Assembly (NCBI GenBank): GCA_035693105.1
Contig: DASSHC010000128.1
Coordinates: 1 to 25,000, forward strand
From: DASSHC01 sp035693105
GTDB lineage: Bacteria; Chloroflexota; Chloroflexia; Thermomicrobiales; Thermomicrobiaceae
DNA: 25,000 nucleotides
Direction of reading: 5' to 3'
Below the pieces are notes generated by a model, which did not search any database, was not told where the DNA came from, and saw nothing but the letters and a program-made list of their open reading frames with translations. A program made the position numbers and the translations under genes. Positions 15,821 to 25,000 of the stretch are shown piece after piece. Every line of letters starts with the position of its first letter. Position 1 is the stretch's first letter.

Positions 15821-18088
15821 CTACCCTTGCGGTTTCGGCGGCGCCTTGCCGAAATAGGACGCCAGGATGGCGTCGGCAACCGGCACCGCGAAGGTGGCGC
15901 CTTCGCCCCCACCCTGGATCAAGACAACCACCGCGATCTCCGGTTTCTCGAACGGCGCGAAACAAGTAAACCAGGCGTGCGACTTCTCGTACACACCATT
16001 TTCGGCCACGCCGAACTCCGCCGTGCCAGTCTTGCCCGCGATCGGAAAGTCGTTCCCGGTCAGCACGAACTTGCCGTGCGCCGTCCCCTTCGGATCCGCC
16101 ACCGTCATGCGCATGCCCTCGCGCACGATGGCGATGTGCTCGCCACTGAACGCCAGGTCGCGCACCGTGACCGGCGCGTACTCGCGCTCCACCTGTCCGT
16201 TTGCGCGGATCAAGCGCTGCACCAGCCGCGGCTGGTAGTAGGTGCCCCCGTTGGCGATCGCGGCGATCGCGCAGAGCAACTGCAGCGGCGTGCAGGAGAG
16301 CTGTCCCTGACCGATCGAGACGTTGATAGTATCGCCGACGGACCAGTATTCGTGCAACGTTTGGAACATCCATTTGGCGTCGGGCACCCGCCCGGACGCC
16401 TCGCCGGCCAGCTCGATCCCGGTCGGTTGGCCGAAGCCGAACTGCTCCTTCAGGTACGTCCCGATCTTGTCGATGCCCAGCCCCTGGAAGTAGTGCTTGG
16501 AGCCGTCCGGCTCGTAGTAGTGCAGCGGCTCCTTGGTGAACTGATCCTCCTGGTGCGGCGCGCCGACGTTGTAGAAGAAGATGTCGCACGACTGGGAGAG
16601 CGCGTGGCGCAGGTCGAGCGAGCCATGGCCGGCGTGATTCCAGCAGACATACGTGTGGCCGCCCGCCTCGTCGGTGGTGTCGGGCACGCGGATCGAGCCG
16701 GCGCAGTGGTACTCGGTGCCGGCGTCGAGACCGCCATTGGCCGGCCCTTCGGTGAGCGCGGCGCACGAGAGCAGCGGTTTGATCGGTGAGCCGGGCGGGA
16801 ACTCGCCGCTGACGGCGAAGTCGGTCAGCGGCTTGAAGGGATTGTTGAGGTACGCCTGGTAATCGGCCTCGCTGATGCCGTCGACGAACTTCTGGTTGTC
16901 GTAGCTCGGCAGGCTGACCAGCGCCAGGATCTCGCCGGTCTGCGGGTTGATCGCGATCGCAACTCCGGCCCCGACCGGGTCCTTTTGCGCCTTGACCGCG
17001 GCCTCATTGGCCTTGTCGATCCCCTCCTGCAGCGCGGCGGTCACCGCCCGCTGGAACTCCACGTCGATGCTGACCTGCACTGAGAGCCCAGGTTTGGCGT
17101 CCTGCCGCTTGTCGTACAGCTCGGCGATCTCCACCCCGCGAGCGTCAGCCTGCACCCAGCGCAGGCCGTGGATGCCGCGCAGCTCCTGCTCCAGTGCCTC
17201 CTCCAGCCCGCCGCGCCCGACATCATCGGTCGGCAGATAGGTGCCGATCTGATCGCCGTGACTGTCCGCCGCGGCGCGCGACTTGGTGTACTCCTCCTGG
17301 CTGATCGGGCCGACGTAGCCCAGCACGTGGGAGAAGTTCGACCCGGCGGGATACTCGCGGTGCAGCTGCTGATCGCTGACCTGGACACCCGGCAGGTAGA
17401 GCGCGTTGTCCTGCAGCGCGATGGCGACCTCACGCGGCACATCCTGGCTGATCACGATCGGCGTGGCGTCGCCCGCGTGCAGCTCCAGGATGTAGTCGAG
17501 CCAGTTCATCACGTGCGTGCCCGGGAACTGCTTGTTGAGGCCGGCGAAGCGCGCGGCGTCGGCCGGGCTGAGGTCGGACTTGACCACCACCAGCGCGTCG
17601 GCAGAGTCGAGCACCGCGTGCGTCAATTTGGAGGGATCGGCGCCGATGGCCCCGGCCAGCCCGGCCAGCACCGCGCGCTCCGAGCCGAGCGGCAGCCCGC
17701 TCTTGCGCACGACCAGTTGATCCTTGAGGCCGAGGGTCGCGATCAACTGCTGCCGCAGATATTCGACTTCCGTGGGATCATCCGGCACCTGCGCCGCCAC
17801 CAGCGAGACGCTCCAACTGATGCGGTTCATGGCCAGCGGGCGGTTCTTGCGGTCGATGATCAGCCCCCGCGCGCCGTTGAGCGGCTCCGGCCGGATGATG
17901 TTCCCCTCGGCCTGGCTCTTGAACTCCCGCGCCTGCGCCAGCTGCAACTGGCCCAGCCGCGCCACCAGCCCGCCGAAGCCGAGGGCGGCCGCGCCTTTGA
18001 ACAGGAACATGCGGCGACTGAGGAAGACCTCGTCATTCGAACGCTCGACCGCGTGCTTGTGCCGGTCCGCCAGCCGGACCAACTCCAT
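15821..18088 (-). CDS. mrdA: penicillin-binding protein 2 (elongasome transpeptidase)
   Basis: A class B PBP that cross-links peptidoglycan during side-wall elongation. In 755 residues: cytoplasmic head, one hydrophobic anchor (about 27-45), PBP dimer domain (about 60-340), then transpeptidase domain (about 370-750). Active-site motifs are SPIK (Ser434-Lys437) within SGEFPPGSPIKPLL, SCD (500-502) and KTG (686-688). SxD in place of SxN is usual for PBP2 and not a defect. The anchor begins SRRMFLFKGAAALGFGG, close to a twin-arginine motif. The ATG at 18088 follows the mreD stop by 4 nt; the frame also opens at a GTG at 18109 inside mreD. Its usual partner RodA is not in the window. Confidence 0.94.
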   Translation of the reverse strand: MELVRLADRHKHAVERSNDEVFLSRRMFLFKGAAALGFGGLVARLGQLQLAQAREFKSQAEGNIIRPEPLNGARGLIIDRKNRPLAMNRISWSVSLVAAQVPDDPTEVEYLRQQLIATLGLKDQLVVRKSGLPLGSERAVLAGLAGAIGADPSKLTHAVLDSADALVVVKSDLSPADAARFAGLNKQFPGTHVMNWLDYILELHAGDATPIVISQDVPREVAIALQDNALYLPGVQVSDQQLHREYPAGSNFSHVLGYVGPISQEEYTKSRAAADSHGDQIGTYLPTDDVGRGGLEEALEQELRGIHGLRWVQADARGVEIAELYDKRQDAKPGLSVQVSIDVEFQRAVTAALQEGIDKANEAAVKAQKDPVGAGVAIAINPQTGEILALVSLPSYDNQKFVDGISEADYQAYLNNPFKPLTDFAVSGEFPPGSPIKPLLSCAALTEGPANGGLDAGTEYHCAGSIRVPDTTDEAGGHTYVCWNHAGHGSLDLRHALSQSCDIFFYNVGAPHQEDQFTKEPLHYYEPDGSKHYFQGLGIDKIGTYLKEQFGFGQPTGIELAGEASGRVPDAKWMFQTLHEYWSVGDTINVSIGQGQLSCTPLQLLCAIAAIANGGTYYQPRLVQRLIRANGQVEREYAPVTVRDLAFSGEHIAIVREGMRMTVADPKGTAHGKFVLTGNDFPIAGKTGTAEFGVAENGVYEKSHAWFTCFAPFEKPEIAVVVLIQGGGEGATFAVPVADAILASYFGKAPPKPQG

Positions 18089-18092
18089 CCGC

Positions 18093-18611
18093 TTATGCCT
18101 GCGCCGCACGGACCACCCCCAGGCGCTCCAGCACCAGCACGACGAGGTACAGGAACGGCACGATCGCCACGTTGAGCAGCGCGGTGAGCAGGCCGAGCCG
18201 CGCGCTGAAGACCAGCGAGTAGCCGGCTCCCAGGAGCGCGCCCAGGAGCGCCGCCACGCACCAGTGGGCGGCCGTGGCCGCGATCACCAGCAGCATCGGC
18301 TGCAGCACGCCGCTGTGGACGATGCGCCGCCGCCCGAGCCCGCCAACCAGCGCCGCCGGCAGCAGCGCCAGCGCGTTGAAGCCGAGCGGATCCAGGGCCA
18401 GGATGTCGAGCAGAATCCCAGCGGGGAAGGCCCAGAGAAGCCCCTCGAAGGCGCCGCGCTCGGCACTCCAGAGGAGGATCAGCACCAGCGTCAGGTCGGG
18501 ACCGATGCTCAGCAGGTGCAGCGCGGGAAAGAACGTCGCTTGCGCCAGGGCCGCGACGATCAAGAGCAAGGCGAATCCGAGGCGTGTCACCGTCTCCGAC
18601 TGGTCCCCCAT
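18093..18611 (-). CDS. mreD: rod shape-determining protein MreD
   Basis: Integral membrane component of the Rod (elongasome) complex. The 172-residue protein is almost wholly hydrophobic with about five membrane segments (roughly 8-30, 37-60, 62-85, 98-125, 135-162). It contains the MreD-like acidic spots PDLTLVLILLWSAERGAFEG and GILLDILALDPLGFNAL, and ends in a short basic tail. It is directly upstream of mrdA, the usual arrangement. mreB and mreC, which normally precede it, are absent: a phosphoesterase lies there instead. Of two nearby ATGs (18617 and 18611) neither has a clear ribosome site. The family call rests on topology plus position. Confidence 0.85.
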   Translation of the reverse strand: MGDQSETVTRLGFALLLIVAALAQATFFPALHLLSIGPDLTLVLILLWSAERGAFEGLLWAFPAGILLDILALDPLGFNALALLPAALVGGLGRRRIVHSGVLQPMLLVIAATAAHWCVAALLGALLGAGYSLVFSARLGLLTALLNVAIVPFLYLVVLVLERLGVVRAAQA

Positions 18612-18675
18612 GCACATGGTAGTCTCGGACGATCGTCAGCCCAAATGGTAGCACAGGGCACGAACCGGCCGCCGC

Positions 18676-19422
18676 TCAGCCGCTCTCGCCCCCACGCAGC
18701 CGGGCGACGATATTCTCGACGCCGGGCAGGCCGCGCTCCTCGGCGGCCGCGACGACCGGTGCGGTGTCGTACCGGACCGAGCGCAGCTCAACCGCCCAGC
18801 CTGACGGCCCGCTCGCGAACTCGGCGTAGTCGGCGTCCGGCGAGCCGTCGAACGGCAGGCCGACGCTGCCCACCGCGACGAGCAGGCGGCCGTCCACCGG
18901 GCGCGCGTACTGCACGTGGATGTGGCCGTAGGCCAGCGCCTGCGACCCGGCCGCGTCGAGCAGACGCGCGGCCACCTCTTCCGGCGCATGCGGTTGGACA
19001 GCCGGGTAGGGGCTCCAGGGCGTGGCGTGAACGACGGTTAGACGGGGCACATCGCCGCCGCCCAGCTCGATGCGCAGCGGCAGCCCGGCCAGGTAGTCGA
19101 TCTGCTCGTCCGAGAGGTGTGCCAGCGCCCATTGTCCACGCTCGTCCGGCTCGGCGCTGTGCGGCGCGTGCCCCTCCTCGTCCGCCCAGGCCGCCACCGG
19201 ACCCCGCGCCAACTCGACGATGGCCTCGTCCGTATTACCACGCAGCGCCGGGACGCCCCGCGCCCGCAGCAGGTCGATGCACTCGCCCGGGAACGGCCCA
19301 CCAAACGCGATGTCGCCGCCCATCACGATCCGGTCCCACGGCCCGCGCGCATCGACCTCCGCCAGCACCGCCCGCAGCGCGTGCACGTTCCCGTGCGTAT
19401 CCGAAATCACCGCCACCCGCAT
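18676..19422 (-). CDS. calcineurin-like metallophosphoesterase (YfcE/MJ0936-like)
   Basis: A 248-residue binuclear-metal phosphoesterase. Metal ligands are visible in order: Asp8 and His10 (VISDTHGN), Asp37 (MGGDIAFGG), Asn63 (RGNTDE), His132 (VVHATP), and His167/His169 (AYGHIHV). The small fold with no additional domain fits cyclic-nucleotide or general phosphodiesterases of the YfcE/YvnB type; the substrate cannot be assigned. The ATG at 19422 has GGGAGGGAGG 5 nt upstream; the frame remains open far beyond it but the extra sequence is not coding-like. Its stop is 64 bp before mreD on the same strand, so co-transcription with the cell-shape genes is possible. Confidence 0.9.
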   Translation of the reverse strand: MRVAVISDTHGNVHALRAVLAEVDARGPWDRIVMGGDIAFGGPFPGECIDLLRARGVPALRGNTDEAIVELARGPVAAWADEEGHAPHSAEPDERGQWALAHLSDEQIDYLAGLPLRIELGGGDVPRLTVVHATPWSPYPAVQPHAPEEVAARLLDAAGSQALAYGHIHVQYARPVDGRLLVAVGSVGLPFDGSPDADYAEFASGPSGWAVELRSVRYDTAPVVAAAEERGLPGVENIVARLRGGESG

Positions 19423-19546
19423 CGCAGCCTCCCTCCCAATGCCTCGATCATGTTCTTTTGTCCCCCATTCGGGGGCACAGCGCAGCCCGATCGCTCTTGG
19501 AAAAGCCCACGTCGGTGGAAAAAGGGAATGGTGTTCGCGCGCGGTG

Positions 19547-19837
19547 CTAGGCGCGTTCCCGAAGTTGTTCCAAAAGAGGCGAGAATTGCCTGATGAGGGC
19601 TTGTAGTTCTTGATAGCGCGCGTGCTGCTCGGGAGTGGGCACCCCGTCGTTGAGGTAACGCTCCAAGCGGCGAAGACGACTCGTCTTGACCGGTCACTCT
19701 TCGATGAAATCAAGCCGCTCAATCGGCTCCCAAGAATCGATCTCTGCGGCAACTTCTGGAAGTTCTTGCCAGTCAGCGATCAGCAGATCGAGGAGTTGGT
19801 CGATCCGCTGTTGCGTCAGCACGCTCAAGTCGGCCAA
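19547..19837 (-). pseudogene. small helical protein gene interrupted by an in-frame TGA
   Basis: I do not recognise a named family. A TTG start at 19837, with AGGAG 7 nt upstream, gives 47 residues (beginning MADLSVLTQQRIDQLLDLLI and ending IERLDFIEE) up to a TGA at 19696-19694. The same frame then runs 48 more codons (PVKTSRLRRLERYLNDGVPT, then PEQHARYQELQALIRQ) to TAG at 19549-19547. The second half is equally protein-like: charged helices with no start codon of its own near the TGA. One base would turn TGA into TGG, giving EEWPVK, a likely original Trp. The product would be a 96-residue, mostly helical protein. Its start overlaps the end of the upstream gene by 13 nt, so the two formed a coupled pair. 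Confidence 0.65.
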
Positions 19838-20400
19838 TGGATGTCTCCTGGGAGAGCGAGATCCTCAATTCGTTTCACCTGGTAGCCCGTCACAAGCCAT
19901 CCATCATCGGCTGAGTATACCACGTAGATTGCCGTTTCCGGTTCCGCCCCCCGATGTCTAGCTGGGGCACTATTCGGCCCGAATATCCCGGCAACTGACT
20001 GTTTGCCGCGCCTGTACACCGCAACCCTAGACACCGGGTCTCGCGCGACGCGCCGCAAATCCTCGAGGTATTCGTCTGGTGTCGTACCTTCGGCCCACTC
20101 GTGCTCGAAAAGCACCCGCTGCACGAGGTGTAGATACAGGGCGTCGGCGCGGTTTCCCAGAGTCTATCCTTGATACTCCAGTCCGCGATACTGCTTCGTG
20201 ACGCGGACACGTGTTGGGTTGAACGGTGCCGCGGCAATCCGTGCACGAATCGACGCCAACTCAGTGAACGTCGGCCCTCGGCGCGTGGCGATGAGCTCTC
20301 GGATGAGCATATCGACCGGATGATCGCGTAGACCCGATCCGCCGCGTATACCAAACCCAACCAGTTCGTCGGCCAATCCCACACGCCGCCTTCCCTCCAC
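19825..20400 (-). pseudogene. hypothetical protein gene interrupted by an in-frame TAG
   Basis: No family name recognised. From a GTG at 20400 (a TTG 24 nt further in, starting MADELVGFGIRGGSGL, is as likely) the frame gives up to 78 residues ending QYRGLEYQG, then TAG at 20166-20164. It continues in the same frame with TLGNRADALYLHLVQRVLFE and 92 more residues to TGA at 19825. The part just after the TAG is clearly protein-like but precedes any good start codon; the first GTG is at 20124, and a CTG at 20160 has AAGGA upstream. So this was probably one 191-codon gene. The downstream half has a strand-rich segment (AIYVVYSADDGWLVTGYQ). Lower GC than the neighbours suggests acquisition. Read-through or re-start remains possible. 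Confidence 0.65.
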
Positions 20401-20432
20401 AGCTTACAGGCACCTCGTAGCGTACAACCGCG

Positions 20433-20458
20433 CCAATATCCACAATTGGCCGGTGGAT
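20433..20458. repeat. two interleaved short inverted repeats upstream of the acyl-CoA synthetase promoter
   Basis: CCAAT/ATTGG (20433-20437, 20445-20449) and ATCCAC/GTGGAT (20438-20443, 20453-20458) overlap each other 30 bp upstream of the -35 box. The spacing is right for an activator or repressor site, but such short repeats can occur by chance. Confidence 0.3.
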
Positions 20459-20487
20459 CAATTCCCGCGCCCGCGTTGCCGCCGAGG

Positions 20488-20515
20488 TTGACATCCTTCT
20501 TTCGTGCGCTACCAT
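20488..20515 (+). promoter_or_regulatory. sigma70-type promoter of the acyl-CoA synthetase gene
   Basis: A perfect TTGACA (20488-20493), 16-bp spacer and TACCAT (20510-20515) lie 79 bp before the ATG at 20594. The -10 box matches four of six consensus bases. It points away from the interrupted gene pair, which is transcribed divergently. Confidence 0.55.
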
Positions 20516-20593
20516 CGGCCCCAACCGAGGTTTCAGCCGGCACGACGCGCCGGTGCCGCGTTCGGTTCCCGACGTGGCCGCGAGGAGGATGTC

Positions 20594-22507
<1,914 letters not shown>

Positions 22508-22916
22508 CGCCCGGTACGTGCGATGTGCAAGGGCCTTCGGGCTAGGGCGACGACTGGTCGCGGCGTTCGGGTCCTTCAAGCACGCCTCGCGTCAGCCGGC
22601 AGGCCACATCCCTCCCCCGGTCATCCCGAGCGCAGTCGAGGAATCCGTCCTCACCCGGCACCCAATGCCGCTTTGTGGTCACCCTCGTACACCCGCGCTC
22701 TCGCCTTGGCTACGCGATCGCGGCCTACCGAGCGGGTTGGGTTCCGCTTGTTGCTTGGATCCCTCGACTGCGCTCGGGATGACCGAGGAGTGAGGGGCAG
22801 ACGACGATGAGTGTCGTCCGGTAGGCCACATCCTTTACCCGGTCAGCCTGAGCTTGTCGAAGGATCCAGGCCCCACGCGTCACCCAACCATGTGGATAGT
22901 CACAGCGTTGTGGCTC
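22508..22916. repeat. gene-free stretch with three copies of a dispersed repeat
   Basis: No gene is supported. A 28-nt unit at 22619-22646 (core CATCCCGAGCGCAGTCGAGG) recurs in inverse orientation at 22757-22784 with one mismatch, and as a diverged direct copy at 22841-22867 (core CAGCCTGAGCTTGTCGAAGG). The similarity of the first and third copies extends upstream (AGGCCACATCC at 22601-22611 and 22823-22833) and downstream (a CACCCAA..TGTGG pattern), so a block of about 80 bp is duplicated. Cores of this type (GAGC..GTCGA) occur widely in bacterial intergenic regions; another is at 6258-6277. The pair of inverted copies could fold into a long stem between the convergent genes. Confidence 0.7.
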
Positions 22917-23645
22917 CTACCGCGTCGCGATCGCGCGCTGCACGGCGGCAGCGTGGGCAGTTTGCTCGAGCGCGTCGTCCAGCGGAGCCAGTTTGGCGCT
23001 GCCGTAGCGGCGGTGCAGGGCGGCGGCGAGGAGATGGTCGGTCAGGTGGGGGTTCTTGGGGAGCAGCGAGCCGTGCAGGTAGCAGCCGATGGCGTTGCGG
23101 TAGCGGCAGCCCTCGGTACCGTCCTGGCCATTGTTGCCGCGTCCGACGACCACGCGTCCCAGCGGCTGCGCACCGGGACCGAGCCAGGTGAGGCCGCTGT
23201 GGTTCTCGAAGCCCACGAGCTGACCGAGATCGTCCGACTCGACCACCACATTGCCGATAAAGCGCTCGGGGCCGGCCTCGGTCCCGGCGTTGAAGAGGCC
23301 GATGCCGGGCAACTCCGGCGCGTCGTGCGGCCGGTAGTGCTTGCCGAGCAACTGGTACCCCCCGCAGACCGCCAGCAGCGGGGCGCCGTCCTCGACCTCG
23401 CGCTTGAGCGTTTCGCCTTTGGCGCCCAAGATGTCGGCCGAGGCCGCGACTTGCTCGCGGTCCTGCCCGCCGCCCCAGAAGAAGATGTCGTAGCGCCCGG
23501 CATCGAGCGGTTCCCCCACGCCGACCTCGACCACCTCGGCATCGATGCCGCGCCAGCGGCAGCGCTCGGCCAGCGCGATCACGTTACCCCGGTCGCCATA
23601 GATGTTCATCGCCGCGCCATAGAGCCAGCAGATCGTCAGGTGCAT
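22917..23645 (-). CDS. gatD: lipid II isoglutaminyl synthase, glutaminase subunit GatD
   Basis: GatD hydrolyses glutamine and passes ammonia to MurT, which amidates the alpha-carboxyl of the D-Glu in lipid II. The 242-residue CobB/CobQ-like amidotransferase begins LTICWLYGAAMNIYGDRGNV, the typical GatD start. It has FFWGGGQDREQ, nucleophile Cys94 in LAVCGGYQLLG (the same number as in Staphylococcus aureus GatD) and His191 in GCYLHGSLLPKNPHL. The middle GFENHSGLTWLG stretch is also characteristic. The ATG at 23645 has GGTGAGGG 7 nt upstream, and that ribosome site lies in the edge of the hairpin repeat separating it from murT. Both catalytic residues are present. Confidence 0.93.
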   Translation of the reverse strand: MHLTICWLYGAAMNIYGDRGNVIALAERCRWRGIDAEVVEVGVGEPLDAGRYDIFFWGGGQDREQVAASADILGAKGETLKREVEDGAPLLAVCGGYQLLGKHYRPHDAPELPGIGLFNAGTEAGPERFIGNVVVESDDLGQLVGFENHSGLTWLGPGAQPLGRVVVGRGNNGQDGTEGCRYRNAIGCYLHGSLLPKNPHLTDHLLAAALHRRYGSAKLAPLDDALEQTAHAAAVQRAIATR

Positions 23646-23652
23646 GTACGAG

Positions 23653-23772
23653 CCCTCACCCCCGCACCCTCTCCCAATACTGGGAGAGGGGAGAATGCTG
23701 GGGGACCATCCGGATGTTCCTGTAGCTGCTCCCCTTCTCCCAGTATTGGGAGAAGGGGTGGGGGGATGAGGG
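23653..23772. repeat. double-hairpin inverted repeat between murT and gatD
   Basis: Two near-perfect hairpins, CCCTCTCCCA-ATAC-TGGGAGAGGG (23667-23690) and CCCCTTCTCCCA-GTAT-TGGGAGAAGGGG (23731-23758), are set within outer arms CCCTCACCCCC (23653-23663) and GGGGGATGAGGG (23761-23772). The whole 120 bp is therefore a large inverted repeat that can fold on itself in two ways. There is no T-run, so a simple terminator is unlikely. It occupies nearly all of the 136-bp gap between two genes that act as one complex. Confidence 0.75.
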
Positions 23773-23781
23773 CCCGGCCAC

Positions 23782-25000
23782 TCACTCCTCCCAGAACGCG
23801 CCGACCGCGCCGCGCTCGGTCAGGATGGCGCGCAGATCGAGCAGGGCGGTGTAGGTCGGCAGCACGTAGGCCGTGCCGCCCGGCGGCACCGCCTCCACGA
23901 ACTGATCGAGCGCGGGACGCAGTGGGCCGAGCGGGTGGATGCGGTCGGCCGGCACGCCGGCGTATTTGAGCCGCACGGCCATGTCGCCGCCGCGCAGGCC
24001 GCTAGTGTAGAGCGGCGCCGGCACCCCCGCCAGTTGCTCGACATCGGCATCCCAGAGCCAGGAGACGTCGCGCCCGTCGGCGTCCAGATCATTGATCGCG
24101 ATCAGCGCCGGGTCGGCCAGCCCGCTCAGCGCCAGCATGCGCAGCACCTCGTTGAAGCCGACCGGGTTCTTGATCAGCACGATCACCAGCGTGCGCCCCT
24201 GATACTCCACGCGCTCGATGCGCCCGAAGGCCGAGCGGAAGCGTGCCAGCGCCTGCTGCACGGTCGCCGCCGTGATCCCCAGCGTGCGCGCGGCGGCCGC
24301 GGCGGCCAGCGCGTTATAGCCGTTGTAAAGTCCCGGCACGGCCACCGTCAGCGGCAAGGGGCCATCGCCATCGGGCGTATCAACGCGGAGCGCCACGGCA
24401 TCCAGCCCGCGCAGCTCGATGTCGCGCGCGGCGTAGTCGAGCGCCGGGCGCTCGAAGCCGCACTCGTCGCAGGCATACGCTCCCAGGTGCGAGAGGAAGA
24501 GGCGCTCGTAGCGCAGGGGCGCACCGCAGCGGCGGCAGAGCGCGGCGTCGGCCGCGTGCGGCAGCGCCTCCAGCAGGTAGCGCGACTCGGCCAGGCCGAA
24601 GGTCAGGCGCCGCGCGCTGATGCCGTCGCTCAGCGCCGCCAGCGCCGGGTCGTCGGCGTTGAGCAGCACCGTTTGCTCGGGCGAGAGCGCGAGCAGCGCC
24701 TCGCGCCAGCGGCGCGCGATCGTGTCCAGCTCGCCGTAGCGGTCGAGCTGGTCCCGAAAGAGGTTGAGCAGCAACACCAGACGCGGACGGGTGCGCCGGA
24801 CAACTTCGGGAAAGGCGGCCTCGTCGGCCTCCACCACCGCCACCCGCCCGCGTGGCCGGCCGCGCAGCGTGCTCTGGCCGGTGAAGGCCGCGCTGATGCC
24901 GCGCACCAGGTTCGAGCCGGAGCGGTTGTGGATCACCCGCAGCCCGGCGCCTTCGAGGATGTCGGCCAGCATGCGCGCCGTCGTCGTCTTGCCGTTGGTG
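23782..25000 (-). CDS. murT: lipid II isoglutaminyl synthase, Mur-ligase subunit MurT (cut by window edge)
   Basis: The ATP-dependent partner of GatD. The N-terminal few dozen residues lie beyond the edge; the frame enters at TNGKTTTARML, the Mur-ligase ATP-binding loop. Following it are VAVVEADEAAFPEVVRRTRP and LNLFRDQLDRYGELDTIARR (Mur middle domain). A Cys4 ribbon (CRRC and CDEC, visible residues 155-158 and 177-180) is inserted in the middle domain as in known MurT. The C-terminal domain has LIKNPVGFNEVLRML and AINDLDADGRDVSWLWDAD, the latter containing the Asp that is essential in MurT-GatD. It ends 136 bp before gatD. The zinc ribbon and this tail separate MurT from MurE/MurC-type ligases. 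Confidence 0.93.
   Translation of the reverse strand, partial: TNGKTTTARMLADILEGAGLRVIHNRSGSNLVRGISAAFTGQSTLRGRPRGRVAVVEADEAAFPEVVRRTRPRLVLLLNLFRDQLDRYGELDTIARRWREALLALSPEQTVLLNADDPALAALSDGISARRLTFGLAESRYLLEALPHAADAALCRRCGAPLRYERLFLSHLGAYACDECGFERPALDYAARDIELRGLDAVALRVDTPDGDGPLPLTVAVPGLYNGYNALAAAAAARTLGITAATVQQALARFRSAFGRIERVEYQGRTLVIVLIKNPVGFNEVLRMLALSGLADPALIAINDLDADGRDVSWLWDADVEQLAGVPAPLYTSGLRGGDMAVRLKYAGVPADRIHPLGPLRPALDQFVEAVPPGGTAYVLPTYTALLDLRAILTERGAVGAFWEE

Noticed and set aside
16599..16606. SCD in place of SxN in PBP2 taken as a lost active-site residue
   Set aside because: SxD is the normal form in PBP2/MrdA proteins; SPIK and KTG are intact.
19468..19482. CCCCC-ATT-CGGGGG hairpin as a terminator
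   Set aside because: No T-run follows on either strand in the direction of the neighbouring genes, and it sits upstream of the phosphoesterase start.
23667..23758. Hairpin pair as a CRISPR array
   Set aside because: There are only two units, each self-complementary over its full length with a 4-nt loop, and no regular spacers or cas genes.

Overview
The window is GC-rich (about 68-70% by eye), densely coding bacterial chromosome. There are no phage genes, transposases, CRISPR arrays, tRNAs or rRNAs. The gene set points to a rod-shaped, high-GC Chloroflexota, most likely near Thermomicrobia/Sphaerobacter. It includes MreD, class B PBP2 and MinC/D/E; the MurT-GatD lipid II amidation pair; an acyl-CoA carboxylase with a small epsilon-like subunit; a NarL-type regulator; and several families of palindromic intergenic repeats. 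This placement is inferred from gene content and style, not from a marker gene.

Layout. 1-1174 (- strand): an edge-truncated Gfo/Idh/MocA oxidoreductase preceded by purN. 1283-4143 (+): guaA then purD, so three purine genes are arranged around a divergent start region. 4210-5723 (-): an orphan NarL-type response regulator and a Nudix ADP-ribose pyrophosphatase, with a good promoter between them. 5724-7011: 1.3 kb without a gene, holding an orphan promoter, a terminator-like hairpin and nested inverted repeats. 7012-7920 (+): a membrane GGDEF diguanylate cyclase. 7928-18611 (-): a long co-directional run, in transcription order mreD, mrdA, minC, minD, minE, methylmalonyl-CoA epimerase, methylmalonyl-CoA mutase large subunit, carboxylase beta, epsilon, then biotin carboxylase/BCCP behind a 200-bp inverted-repeat element. 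18676-19422 (-): a metallophosphoesterase. 19547-20400 (-): two small overlapping genes of unknown function, each broken by one in-frame stop codon. 20594-22507 (+): an acetyl/propionyl-CoA synthetase. 22508-22916: dispersed repeats. 22917-25000 (-): murT (cut by the window edge) and gatD, separated by two hairpins.

How the genes work together. Acyl-CoA synthetase, biotin carboxylase, carboxyltransferase, epsilon, epimerase and mutase make up most of a route from propionate through propionyl-CoA and methylmalonyl-CoA to succinyl-CoA. The cobalamin-binding mutase subunit and its chaperone are not in the window. The carboxyltransferase has Val where dedicated propionyl-CoA enzymes have Asp, so it may also serve acetyl-CoA. 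MreD/PBP2 and Min proteins handle side-wall elongation and septum placement, and MurT/GatD amidates lipid II. The most unusual observations are the doubly interrupted gene pair (19547-20400), the joining of the min and propionate genes into one apparent transcription unit, and the structured repeats inserted inside operons.
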